Shown: positions 1 to 6,802 of the stretch, piece by piece
How positions within the stretch are numbered: position 1 is the stretch's first letter
Layout of the letters: each line of letters opens with the position of its first letter
Notes under the pieces: generated by a model
Seen by the model: the letters and a program-made list of their open reading frames with translations, nothing else
The model's database searches: none
What the model was told of the DNA's origin: nothing
Source of the DNA: Ruminococcus sp. UBA3286
GTDB taxonomy: Bacteria > Bacillota > Clostridia > Oscillospirales > Ruminococcaceae
DNA: 7,179 nt
Reading direction: 5' to 3'
NCBI GenBank assembly: GCA_002362135.1
Contig: DETO01000029.1
Span: forward strand, 1 to 7,179
Program-made: the position numbers and the translations under genes

Positions 1-1
1 A

Positions 2-10
2 TGCTATAAT
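2..10 (+). promoter_or_regulatory. Extended -10 promoter element for the DUF4317-CLC pair
   Basis: The bases TGCTATAAT match the extended -10 consensus (TGnTATAAT) exactly, with the -10 hexamer at 5-10. Any -35 would lie left of the window. Transcription would begin near position 17, leaving a leader of about 44 bases before the start codon at 61. The element is in the right place for the gene that follows. Function is inferred from consensus and position only. Confidence 0.6.
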
Positions 11-60
11 GATTATCGGCTTGATGAGTCGATTGATAAAAAATTAAGAGGTGTAAATAA

Positions 61-1191
61 ATGAACAAAAAAGAAACTGCGGAGATAAAGAAGAATTTTT
101 CCGATAAGAGCGGATTTTTCATTATGGAAAGGGTGATGACCGGATTCGTTGACGCGGAAAAAAACGTTCGGTATCACAAGACGAGTTCATGCCTAACGAT
201 GTCGGTTGAGGAGCATGACGTTTATGATGAAACGCTGAAAAAAGTTCTGAATACCAACGTCGGCAAGAATTTCTGCGAATATGAATTTCCCAACGAGACT
301 TACGAGGAGGGAAAACCGCAGGAGATCTTGTATTCGCTTCTTCGTTCAGAATTGAAAGACGAGGAGATCTGCGAAAATTTCATGAATCATATGGCGAATA
401 ATTTTCAGCATGAAGGGCCGTATGCAGTTATTACAGCGTACTGCGTCTACACTATCAGGCGTAAGGACAAAAACGACGAGTACGCCGAGGGTGAGGACGA
501 ACTTTACCGCTACATACTGACGGCTATATGCCCTGTAAATACTGGCAGCGACGGATTTGTTTTCGACAGCTTCAACAATGAGATAACGAAAAAGCTCAAC
601 ACGGAACTTATCATCAGCAAAGCGCCCTCCGAGGGCTTTCTTTACCCTGTTTTCAGCAACAGAAGTACGGATATAAATCATGTAATGTGTTATATGAAAT
701 CCGCCGCAAAGCCCAATATTTCGCTTGTAGAAGATGTTCTGGGGTGCAGTTTCGTAATGTCTGCGGACAATGAAAAGGCAAGTTTCAGAAGCATTCTCAA
801 GGGTGTAGTGGGCGACGATCTGGACTATATGGTGATAAAGACTGTCAATGAAAAGCTTCAGGAAGTTGTTGATAATAATAAGGATGAAACCGATACGGCA
901 GTCATCGACAACAGCGGATTGAAAGATATCCTCACGGAGATAGGAATTCCGCAAGAACGCGTTGAAATGACTGCGCCCGTGTATGAAAAGGTATGCGGAA
1001 ATGTGCCGCTGACAGTTTCAAATCTCATTGAAAATAAAACCGTTCTGTCAACTCCCGGCATAACTGTGAATATCAAGCCCTCCGCTGCCGATAAACTGCG
1101 TACCAGCGTGGTTGACGGCAGAAGATGTCTGCTTATCGACATTGACGATCCCACTATCGAGATAAACGGCTTGCCCGTGACAATGAGCTGA
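61..1191 (+). CDS. DUF4317 family protein, function unknown
   Basis: A 376-residue, soluble-looking protein with no signal peptide or membrane segment. I recognise it from memory as DUF4317, an uncharacterised family found mainly in Clostridia. Supporting features are the N-terminus MNKKETAEIKK, the VDAEKN segment near residues 30-35, VGKNFCEYEFP near 67-77, and the YRYILTAICPV segment near 149-159. The C-terminal part (about 285-376) is rich in short beta-type segments and ends in IEINGLPVTMS. The start is supported by GAGGTG at 48-53, seven bases upstream. The next gene, a CLC transporter, begins one base after the stop, so the two are almost certainly co-transcribed. Length is close to what I recall for the family. 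No catalytic motif can be named, and I assign no function. Confidence 0.85.
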   Translation: MNKKETAEIKKNFSDKSGFFIMERVMTGFVDAEKNVRYHKTSSCLTMSVEEHDVYDETLKKVLNTNVGKNFCEYEFPNETYEEGKPQEILYSLLRSELKDEEICENFMNHMANNFQHEGPYAVITAYCVYTIRRKDKNDEYAEGEDELYRYILTAICPVNTGSDGFVFDSFNNEITKKLNTELIISKAPSEGFLYPVFSNRSTDINHVMCYMKSAAKPNISLVEDVLGCSFVMSADNEKASFRSILKGVVGDDLDYMVIKTVNEKLQEVVDNNKDETDTAVIDNSGLKDILTEIGIPQERVEMTAPVYEKVCGNVPLTVSNLIENKTVLSTPGITVNIKPSAADKLRTSVVDGRRCLLIDIDDPTIEINGLPVTMS

Positions 1192-1192
1192 A

Positions 1193-2509
1193 ATGAGCAA
1201 CAAGGAAAATATCGGCTCTTCAGCGGAGATCAGCCGCAAAAACGAAACGCTGCGCCGCCGTATCAAAGATCATCTGCATTTCAAACGGCTTAGAGAGCCT
1301 GAAACTTTCGTAAAATGGCTGATAATCGGCGTTATTATGGGAGTCCTGCTCGGATTTATCGGCGCGCTTTTTCATCATCTTTCAAGCGAGGCGGAACGTA
1401 TACGCGGAAATCACGAGTGGCTGATATATCTTCTTCCCCTTGCAGGAGCGGCGATTGCGGTGTTTTATGACGCCCTGAATTACAGTCATGACAAAGGCAC
1501 AAATCTGGTTCTGCTTGCTGTCCGCGACAATAAAATAATGGGTATTCATCACGCAGTATGTATTTTTGCCGCGACTATCATTACTCATCTTTTCGGCGGT
1601 TCAAGCGGACGAGAGGGCGCTTCTCTGCAAATCGGCGCGGCTCTTGGTTCATTTGCGGGACGAAAACTGAAATTCGACGAGGACGACAAGCGGATAATGA
1701 CGATGTGCTGTATGAGCGCGATGTTCGGGGCAGTTTTCGGCACTCCCGTGACCGCGGCGATTTTCTCGATGGAAGTCATCAGCGTGGGAATTTTCTATTA
1801 TTCGGCTATCGTGCCATGCGTTGTATCGTCGCTGACAGCAAGTTATATTTCGTCGCTTTTCGGCATACATCATATTGAAGTTGCTGTCGATCTGCCGCAG
1901 GCTGAACCGTCTCTTTATCTGAAAACCGCGCTGATAGGCGTTATCTGCGCATTTGTCAGCATATTGTTCTGCATGGTCATGGGAAGCGTTCACAAGCTTT
2001 TCTGCAAAATAAAAAATCATGCGTTAAGGGCGGCTGCCGGCGGAATTATTGTCGTGTTATTAACGCTCATCGTCGGGAATTACGAATACAACGGCACGGG
2101 CGGCGAAATGATAGTTTCGGCTTTTGACGAGAATATTTTTGAAGGCGCATTTTTGATCAAAATGATATTCACTGTCATAACTCTTGGTTCGGGATTTAAA
2201 GGCGGCGAGATTTTTCCCGTATTTTTCATAGGTTCGTCGCTGGGAAACGTACTTGCGTCTTATATGGAACTTGACTGCTCGGTCGGAGCAGCCGTTGGAA
2301 TGATATCGCTTTTCTGCGGCGTTACAAACTGTCCGATAGCTTCTATTCTGCTGAGCATCGAGCTTTTCGGCAGCGAGGGAATAGCCGTTTACGTACTCGT
2401 CTGCGCGGTCAGCTATATGCTTTCGGGTTATCGCGGTTTGTATAGCGAACAGAAAATTCTCTACTCGAAAATCAAAACCAGATACATAAATAAGAAAATA
2501 GGGAGTTAA
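1193..2509 (+). CDS. CLC-family chloride channel / anion-proton exchanger, non-canonical type
   Basis: A 438-residue polytopic membrane protein of the CLC family, which moves Cl- or other anions as channels or anion/proton exchangers. It has a cytoplasmic, charged N-terminus (1-40) and then many hydrophobic helices. GGSSGREGASLQIG (135-148) contains the gating glutamate, E141. GFKGGEIFPVFFIG (334-347) corresponds to the GGIFAP segment of E. coli ClcA. GYRGLY (412-417) places a tyrosine, Y417, where ClcA has its ion-binding Y445. The classical GSGIP motif is replaced by a DKGTNL segment (100-105), and the second glutamate of ClcA (E203) aligns by eye with V195. There is no C-terminal CBS domain. 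The pattern resembles a bacterial CLC subgroup with GTN and GFKGGE motifs. The start follows the DUF4317 stop by one base. There is only a weak GAG upstream and no better downstream Met before the first helix, so translation probably depends on coupling. The substrate is unknown. Confidence 0.9.
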   Translation: MSNKENIGSSAEISRKNETLRRRIKDHLHFKRLREPETFVKWLIIGVIMGVLLGFIGALFHHLSSEAERIRGNHEWLIYLLPLAGAAIAVFYDALNYSHDKGTNLVLLAVRDNKIMGIHHAVCIFAATIITHLFGGSSGREGASLQIGAALGSFAGRKLKFDEDDKRIMTMCCMSAMFGAVFGTPVTAAIFSMEVISVGIFYYSAIVPCVVSSLTASYISSLFGIHHIEVAVDLPQAEPSLYLKTALIGVICAFVSILFCMVMGSVHKLFCKIKNHALRAAAGGIIVVLLTLIVGNYEYNGTGGEMIVSAFDENIFEGAFLIKMIFTVITLGSGFKGGEIFPVFFIGSSLGNVLASYMELDCSVGAAVGMISLFCGVTNCPIASILLSIELFGSEGIAVYVLVCAVSYMLSGYRGLYSEQKILYSKIKTRYINKKIGS

Positions 2510-2533
2510 TTCTTGAATAGTTTCTGTAATATC

Positions 2534-2562
2534 TTGACAAAATAAATCAACTGTATTATAAT
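2534..2562 (+). promoter_or_regulatory. Consensus sigma-A promoter for ispD-ispF
   Basis: TTGACA (2534-2539) and TATAAT (2557-2562) are separated by exactly 17 bases, so both hexamers and the spacing match the housekeeping consensus. Transcription should begin near 2569, about 42 bases before the ispD start. A second TATAAT lies at 2568-2573 but has no -35 at proper distance. No terminator is visible between the CLC gene stop at 2509 and this promoter, so read-through from upstream is possible. Confidence 0.88.
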
Positions 2563-2610
2563 AAAACTATAATATATTTACAGCGTTCATTAACGTTTAG
2601 GAGAATCATC

Positions 2611-3297
2611 ATGAAAACATCTGTAGTCATAGCGTGCGGAGGAAATTCCACGCGCATGGGAGGAATCAATAAAATACTGCTGCCATTGGGCGACAGGCTT
2701 GTGATTGGCGTAACCATGCTTGCTTTTGAGAAATGCGAAAGCGTAAGCGAGATAGTCATAGTTGCGCGGGAAGCCGATATTTCGGCGATAAAGGCGGAGG
2801 CGGAAGCGGCAGGTATAACCAAACTGACCGCCTGCACGGTCGGCGGAAATACGCGGCAGGAAAGCGTGATAAACGGAGTTCGCTGTATTTCCAAGGATAC
2901 GGAACTTATAGCTGTCCACGACGGCGCGCGCCCTCTTGTCAAGACGGAGCATATCGAAAAGGCGATACATGACGCGTCCGTGTTCGGAGGAGCAACTCTG
3001 GGGGTTCCCGTAAAGGATACCATAAAAGTTGTGGACGACGGCATAATTACCGATACGCCGCCGCGAAAATCGCTGTATATCACGCAGACTCCGCAGATAT
3101 TCAAGCGCGGTCTTTACTTTGAGGGCATAGATTTTGCGCTGGAACACAGCCTTGATTTTACCGACGACTGTCAGCTTGTGGAGGCTATCGGCGGTAAAGT
3201 TTACATGACTGTCGGAGATTACACGAATATAAAAATAACAACTCCGGAAGATATAAAATTGGCGGAAACGCTTCTTGAAATGAGGGAAAAGACATGA
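2611..3297 (+). CDS. ispD: 2-C-methyl-D-erythritol 4-phosphate cytidylyltransferase
   Basis: IspD joins CTP and 2-C-methyl-D-erythritol 4-phosphate to make CDP-ME, the third step of the cytosolic MEP isoprenoid pathway. The 228-residue protein has the family's usual length and fold order. A nucleotide-binding loop, CGGNSTRMGG (9-18), carries R15, and a lysine (K21) sits where the catalytic K27 of E. coli IspD lies. AVHDGARPLV (101-110) is the HDxARP signature, with D104 and R107. PVKDTIKVV (133-141), ITQTPQIF (157-164), the acidic TDD (184-186) and NIKITTPED (206-214), with K208 matching E. coli K213, complete the site. AGGAG at 2599-2603, seven bases ahead, fixes the start. It overlaps ispF by four bases, so the two are co-translated from the promoter at 2534. 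The loop has Cys-Gly-Gly where Ala-Ala-Gly is more usual; I read this as normal variation. Confidence 0.95.
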   Translation: MKTSVVIACGGNSTRMGGINKILLPLGDRLVIGVTMLAFEKCESVSEIVIVAREADISAIKAEAEAAGITKLTACTVGGNTRQESVINGVRCISKDTELIAVHDGARPLVKTEHIEKAIHDASVFGGATLGVPVKDTIKVVDDGIITDTPPRKSLYITQTPQIFKRGLYFEGIDFALEHSLDFTDDCQLVEAIGGKVYMTVGDYTNIKITTPEDIKLAETLLEMREKT

Positions 3298-3791
3298 AAA
3301 ATATGTTCAGGATAGGTCACGGCTACGACGTTCATAAGCTTACCGAGGGAAGAAAACTCATTCTCGGCGGCGTTGATATTCCGCATAATGTCGGGCTTCT
3401 CGGTCATTCCGACGCCGATGTGCTTGTTCATGCGGTAATGGACGCTATGCTCGGCGCGCTTGCTCTTGGGGATATCGGCAAGCATTTTCCCGATACCGCC
3501 GAGGAATACAAAGGCGCGGACAGCATGAAACTGCTTGAAAGAGTTGTTGGCATATGCCGCGAAAACGGCTATATCATCGGAAATATCGATGCTACGGTAA
3601 TTGCGCAGGCGCCGAAACTTGCGCCGTATATCGAAAGTATGAGAAGCAATATTGCGCAGGTTTGCGGCTGCGATATTTCGCAGATAAGCGTGAAGGCAAC
3701 TACCGAGGAAAAACTGGGATTTACCGGCGAAAAACTGGGCATATCGGCTCATGCTGTCGCTTTGATGACAGGCATTGAACAGAAACTGTAA
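3294..3791 (+). CDS. ispF: 2-C-methyl-D-erythritol 2,4-cyclodiphosphate synthase
   Basis: IspF cyclises CDP-ME 2-phosphate to MEcPP with release of CMP. It is a homotrimer in characterised members, with a divalent metal in each active site. The 165-residue protein has all signatures: RIGHGYDVHKL (6-16), with metal ligands D12 and H14; GLLGHSDADVLVHAVMDA (34-51), with the third ligand H46; DIGKHFPD (60-67); and KATTEEKLGFTG (134-145) near the C-terminus, which binds the cytidine diphosphate. The start ATG overlaps the ispD stop as ATGA, and AGGG at 3283-3286 lies seven bases upstream. A second Met at residue 4 is too far from that site to be preferred. The gene between these two steps (ispE) is not in the window. 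There is no terminator after the stop; the trkA promoter starts nine bases later. Confidence 0.96.
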   Translation: MKNMFRIGHGYDVHKLTEGRKLILGGVDIPHNVGLLGHSDADVLVHAVMDAMLGALALGDIGKHFPDTAEEYKGADSMKLLERVVGICRENGYIIGNIDATVIAQAPKLAPYIESMRSNIAQVCGCDISQISVKATTEEKLGFTGEKLGISAHAVALMTGIEQKL

Positions 3792-3800
3792 TTATACTGC

Positions 3801-3829
3801 TTGACAAAAGATATAATAAAGAGTATAAT
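3801..3829 (+). promoter_or_regulatory. Consensus sigma-A promoter for trkA-trkH
   Basis: TTGACA (3801-3806) and TATAAT (3824-3829) are 17 bases apart, a full consensus match. A second TATAAT lies inside the spacer at 3812-3817 but only five bases from the -35, too close to work with it. The predicted transcription start is near 3836, giving a leader of only about 37 bases. That is too short for any potassium- or c-di-AMP-type riboswitch, so control, if any, is at initiation or on the protein. Confidence 0.88.
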
Positions 3830-3848
3830 AGCTTTAAATTAGTATTTA

Positions 3849-3861
3849 TGCCGTTTTGGCA
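3849..3861 (+). other. Small hairpin just before the trkA ribosome binding site
   Basis: TGCC (3849-3852) and GGCA (3858-3861) can pair around a five-base loop, one base ahead of the AGGAGG at 3863-3868. The stem is only four base pairs and does not cover the ribosome binding site. It could slightly affect mRNA stability or ribosome access, or may be chance. Confidence 0.3.
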
Positions 3862-3872
3862 CAGGAGGGAAT

Positions 3873-5231
3873 ATGGAGATAATTATTGTCGGCGGAGGTA
3901 AGGTCGGCAGCGCTCTTGCAGGTGTTCTTTGCGAGGAACACAGCGTTACCGTTATAGACCTGAACGAGTCCAAGATAAATTCTATTATAAACGATTACGA
4001 CGTCAAGGGCATAGCGGGAAATTGTCTGCGTACCGATATGCTTTCTGATGCAGGCGTTGAAAAATGCAATATTTTTATTGCGGTAACCAATTCTGATGAA
4101 ACTAACATTTTATCATGCCTTATAGCAAAGAAAATGAAGGCGCGCCATTGTATTGCCCGTGTGCGCGACCCCGAATTTGAAAAACAGCTTGTGTTCATGC
4201 GCGAGGAACTGGGCATAAGCATGATGGTCAATCCCGATTATGATTCCGCCAACGAAATTGCGAAAGTGCTTCGCTATCCCGAAGCTATAAATATCGAATC
4301 ATTCGCGAAAGGCAGGGTCGATCTTGCGGAAATAAGGATAACTTCGGGCAGTATTCTTGAGAATATCGCGCTGTCGCAGCTTACGCGCAGGCTCAGGCTG
4401 GATGTGCTGATATGCGCCGTTCAGCGCGGCGATGAACTGATAATCCCGAACGGAAATTTCGTGCTTCATGCAGGGGATAAGATACACATGACAGCTTCTC
4501 ACAGCAACATGGTGAAATTTTTCAAGAGCATCAGTGCGGCGTACAGGGAAAAGCGCGTGAAATCGGCAGTTCTTATCGGCGGCGGACGAGTTGCTTATCA
4601 TCTTGCGCAGCAGCTTCGCGAAATGGGCGTAAAAGTCAAGATAATCGAGATAAACGAAAAACGCTGTCTGGAACTCAGTCAGCGGCTTGACAAGGTCAGC
4701 ATAATCTACGGCGACGGTACTGATCACGACGTCGTCAAGGAGGAACGCGTTTATGACGCCGACGCGGTCGTAACTCTTACGGGCATCGACGAGGAAAATA
4801 TCCTTATGTCGCTTCTTGCGAAAAATAACGGTGTTGATAAGGTCGTTACTAAGGTCAATCGCATAAATCTCATGCAGCTTTCCGGAACGCTCAACCTCGA
4901 CAGCATTATTTCGCCGAAGTCTATCACGGTCAATCAGATATTGCAGTACGTCCGTGCGAAAAAGAATACGCAGGGCAACAATATCGCGACTTTGTACCGC
5001 CTTGTGAACGACAGGCTTGAGGCTATCGAATTCGTTGTAAAGGAACGCCGCGATTATATCGGGATCCCGCTGAAAAAGCTGAAACTGAGAAGCGGTATCC
5101 TTATTGCGAGCATCGTCAGAGGCAGCGAACTGATAATCCCCAAGGGCGACGATTGCCTGATGGTCAACGATAGTGTTGTTATAGTCACCACTAACAGAGG
5201 ATTTGACGATCTGAAGGAAATATTCGCGTAG
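3873..5231 (+). CDS. trkA: Trk potassium uptake system NAD-binding subunit TrkA
   Basis: TrkA is the cytoplasmic regulatory ring that binds NAD(H) and other nucleotides and gates the TrkH potassium pore. At 452 residues it has the double-RCK layout of classical TrkA rather than single-RCK KtrA. The first TrkA-N (about 1-120) has IIIVGGGKVGSALA with a GxGxxG loop, and D29 where the ribose-binding acid sits. The first TrkA-C (about 140-210) follows. The second TrkA-N (about 230-345) has VLIGGGRVAYHLA (233-245), acid E259 and GDGTD (280-284). The second TrkA-C (about 370-450) contains IIPKGDD. In the second loop the last glycine of GxGxxG is alanine (A241), so the two halves may bind nucleotide differently. 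AGGAGG (3863-3868) lies four bases before the start, a short but acceptable gap. trkH follows after 16 bases, so the two subunits are co-expressed. Confidence 0.95.
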   Translation: MEIIIVGGGKVGSALAGVLCEEHSVTVIDLNESKINSIINDYDVKGIAGNCLRTDMLSDAGVEKCNIFIAVTNSDETNILSCLIAKKMKARHCIARVRDPEFEKQLVFMREELGISMMVNPDYDSANEIAKVLRYPEAINIESFAKGRVDLAEIRITSGSILENIALSQLTRRLRLDVLICAVQRGDELIIPNGNFVLHAGDKIHMTASHSNMVKFFKSISAAYREKRVKSAVLIGGGRVAYHLAQQLREMGVKVKIIEINEKRCLELSQRLDKVSIIYGDGTDHDVVKEERVYDADAVVTLTGIDEENILMSLLAKNNGVDKVVTKVNRINLMQLSGTLNLDSIISPKSITVNQILQYVRAKKNTQGNNIATLYRLVNDRLEAIEFVVKERRDYIGIPLKKLKLRSGILIASIVRGSELIIPKGDDCLMVNDSVVIVTTNRGFDDLKEIFA

Positions 5232-5235
5232 GAGG
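5230..5235 (+). promoter_or_regulatory. trkH ribosome binding site, unusually distant
   Basis: A full AGGAGG overlaps the last two bases of the trkA stop codon and lies 12 bases before the trkH ATG at 5248. That gap is longer than the usual 5-9. No alternative ATG, GTG or TTG in frame is better placed, and MNYKMIVYIMG is a natural TrkH N-terminus. The overlap with the trkA stop suggests that terminating ribosomes help initiate trkH. Confidence 0.6.
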
Positions 5236-5247
5236 ATCAGCCGTTAA

Positions 5248-6684
5248 ATGAATTACAAAATGATAGTTTATATCATGGGACAAATTCTCAGAATAGTCGG
5301 GCTGTGTATGCTGCTTCCGATAGCGGTAGGCGCGATATTCGGGGAAAGTCATGTTATAGCGTCGTTCGGCATACCGTCGTTTATAACGATATTGATATCG
5401 ATCTTGTTCACTCTTAAAAAACCGTGCAATACAGCCGTTTTTTCAATGGAGGGATTTGTAAGCGTTGCTGCCTCATGGATAGCAATGTCAGCGATAGGAG
5501 CGATGCCGTTTGTAATTTCGGGCGAGATACCAAATTATATAGACGCGCTTTTCGAGACCGTATCGGGATTTACGACAACGGGTTCAACGATACTCGGCGA
5601 TGTTGAAAAAATGTCGCGTGCGTGTATGTTCTGGCGCGCATTCACTCATTGGCTGGGCGGAATGGGCGTATTGATGTTCGTTCTGGCGGTAATGTCCAGC
5701 AACGACGTGCGCACGATGCATATGATGCGCGCCGAATGCCCCGGTCCTAATGTCGGACGGCTTGTTTCAAAATCGAGCTTTTCCGCGAGAATTCTGTACG
5801 GGATATATCTTACGCTCACGCTTGCGGAGATAATCATACTTGTTATCCTGAAAATGCCGCTGTTCGACGCGATAATACACGCTTTCTCATCGGCGGGAAC
5901 AGGCGGATTTTCCCTATGGAATGACAGCATAGGACATTACAACAGTCCTGCTATTGAAATGGTGGTGGCGGTGTTCATCATTCTTTTCGGTATAAATTTT
6001 AATCTTTATTATTTTATAATCATACGCAGATTTTCACTTGTATTCAAAAATGAGGAACTGCGCACATATCTGGGCATAATTGCCGCTTCAACGGCGGTGA
6101 TCACGCTGTCGGTGATAAATCATTATTCATCGGCTCTCGAAGCGTTCAGAAGAGTTTTCTTCATGGTCGCTTCAACCATAACTTCGACGGGATTTGCAAC
6201 CACGGATACGGCGGAATGGCCGGTATTCGCACAGACGCTGCTGCTTTTGCTGATGTTCATCGGCTCGTGCGCAGGCTCGACGGGCGGAGGAATGAAAGTA
6301 TCGCGCATACTGATAATCGTCAAAACGGGCGTGCGCGAATTGAAATATATCGTCAGTCCACGTGCTGTTGCGGCGGTAAAACTGGACGGAAAACCTGTTG
6401 AAAAGGACGTTATCAGAGGCGCGGGCAATTACCTGATAATTTTTGCGCTGATATTTGCGGCGTCGTTTTTGTTGGTATCTCACGACAATTATACCATTGA
6501 AGAAAGTTTTTCGGCGGTGACTACCTGCATAAACAATATAGGATTCGGCGTGGGAAGATTCGGCCCGACGGGAAATTTCGGGGGACTGGACGCGCTTTCA
6601 AAGCTTGTGCTTTGCTTTGATATGCTTGTGGGAAGACTGGAGATTTATCCGCTGATAATGCTGTTTGCCGCGCGCAAAACCTGA
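5248..6684 (+). CDS. trkH: Trk potassium uptake system membrane pore subunit TrkH
   Basis: TrkH is the potassium-conducting membrane subunit that works with TrkA. The 478-residue protein has the family's usual length and the four membrane-pore-membrane repeats of the SKT superfamily. The four selectivity-filter loops are visible: SGFTTTGST (106-114), SSAGTGGFS (214-222), ITSTGFATTD (311-320) and INNIGFGVG (428-436). Each keeps the single glycine typical of this superfamily. HWLGGMGVLMF (134-144) and GSCAGSTGGGMK (339-350), the latter in the loop near the gate, are further TrkH hallmarks. The protein ends with GRLEIYPLIMLF, also typical. It sits directly behind trkA in one transcript. Whether transport is driven by the proton gradient, sodium or membrane potential cannot be told from sequence. 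Confidence 0.96.
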   Translation: MNYKMIVYIMGQILRIVGLCMLLPIAVGAIFGESHVIASFGIPSFITILISILFTLKKPCNTAVFSMEGFVSVAASWIAMSAIGAMPFVISGEIPNYIDALFETVSGFTTTGSTILGDVEKMSRACMFWRAFTHWLGGMGVLMFVLAVMSSNDVRTMHMMRAECPGPNVGRLVSKSSFSARILYGIYLTLTLAEIIILVILKMPLFDAIIHAFSSAGTGGFSLWNDSIGHYNSPAIEMVVAVFIILFGINFNLYYFIIIRRFSLVFKNEELRTYLGIIAASTAVITLSVINHYSSALEAFRRVFFMVASTITSTGFATTDTAEWPVFAQTLLLLLMFIGSCAGSTGGGMKVSRILIIVKTGVRELKYIVSPRAVAAVKLDGKPVEKDVIRGAGNYLIIFALIFAASFLLVSHDNYTIEESFSAVTTCINNIGFGVGRFGPTGNFGGLDALSKLVLCFDMLVGRLEIYPLIMLFAARKT

Positions 6685-6737
6685 TCAGCCATAAAATTGC
6701 ATAATAGTATAGGGCAAAAATCGGCTGTAATGGCTGA
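6685..6737 (+). repeat. Inverted repeat just after trkH
   Basis: TCAGCCAT (6685-6692) and ATGGCTGA (6730-6737) are perfect reverse complements, eight base pairs, around a 37-base loop. The loop can itself hold a TTGC/GCAA stem (6697-6700 with 6714-6717). The repeat begins directly after the trkH stop. Only a poor T-run follows (6751-6755), so it may protect the 3' end or act as a weak terminator ahead of the better one at 6756-6802. It may also be chance. Confidence 0.4.
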
Positions 6738-6755
6738 AATTAACAAAATATTTTT

Positions 6756-6802
6756 AAGAAACGGTTTTTTTGGGAATATCCCTTGACAAACCGTTTTTTT
6801 TT
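6756..6802 (+). terminator. Probable intrinsic terminator of trkA-trkH, overlapping the rpsL promoter
   Basis: AAACGGTTT (6759-6767) pairs with AAACCGTTT (6788-6796). The stem can extend outward through G-T and A-T pairs toward 6756. Inside the loop GGGA (6772-6775) pairs with TCCC (6779-6782). A run of nine T follows the GC part of the 3' arm (6794-6802). The stem is AT-rich with only three G-C pairs in the outer part, so efficiency may be moderate. The 3' arm includes the last base of the next promoter's -35. Confidence 0.65.

Noticed and set aside
346..1266. Minus-strand reading frames opposite the DUF4317 gene
   Set aside because: The composition is typical of antisense shadows, they overlap each other in different frames, and the plus-strand gene has a start signal and family resemblance.
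1193..2509. Assignment of the CLC as a fluoride exporter (CLC-F)
   Set aside because: There is no fluoride riboswitch in the adjacent sequence, the gene lies second behind DUF4317, and the GREG glutamate and GFKGGE pattern do not match what I recall for CLC-F. Substrate is left open.
2556..3147. Two long minus-strand reading frames opposite ispD (about 180 residues each)
   Set aside because: They lie antisense to a gene with full IspD motifs, show no recognisable domain, and have no convincing ribosome binding site. They are frame shadows of a moderately GC-rich coding region.
3830..3872. A riboswitch (c-di-AMP or potassium-linked) in the trkA leader
   Set aside because: The leader is about 37 bases with only a four-pair hairpin, far too short for any known riboswitch class of this kind.
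3848..3901. A 17-codon frame starting ATGCCG ahead of and overlapping trkA, as a possible leader peptide
   Set aside because: It has no upstream ribosome binding site, lies only a dozen bases after the predicted transcription start, and overlaps trkA out of frame. AGGAGG clearly serves the trkA start at 3873.
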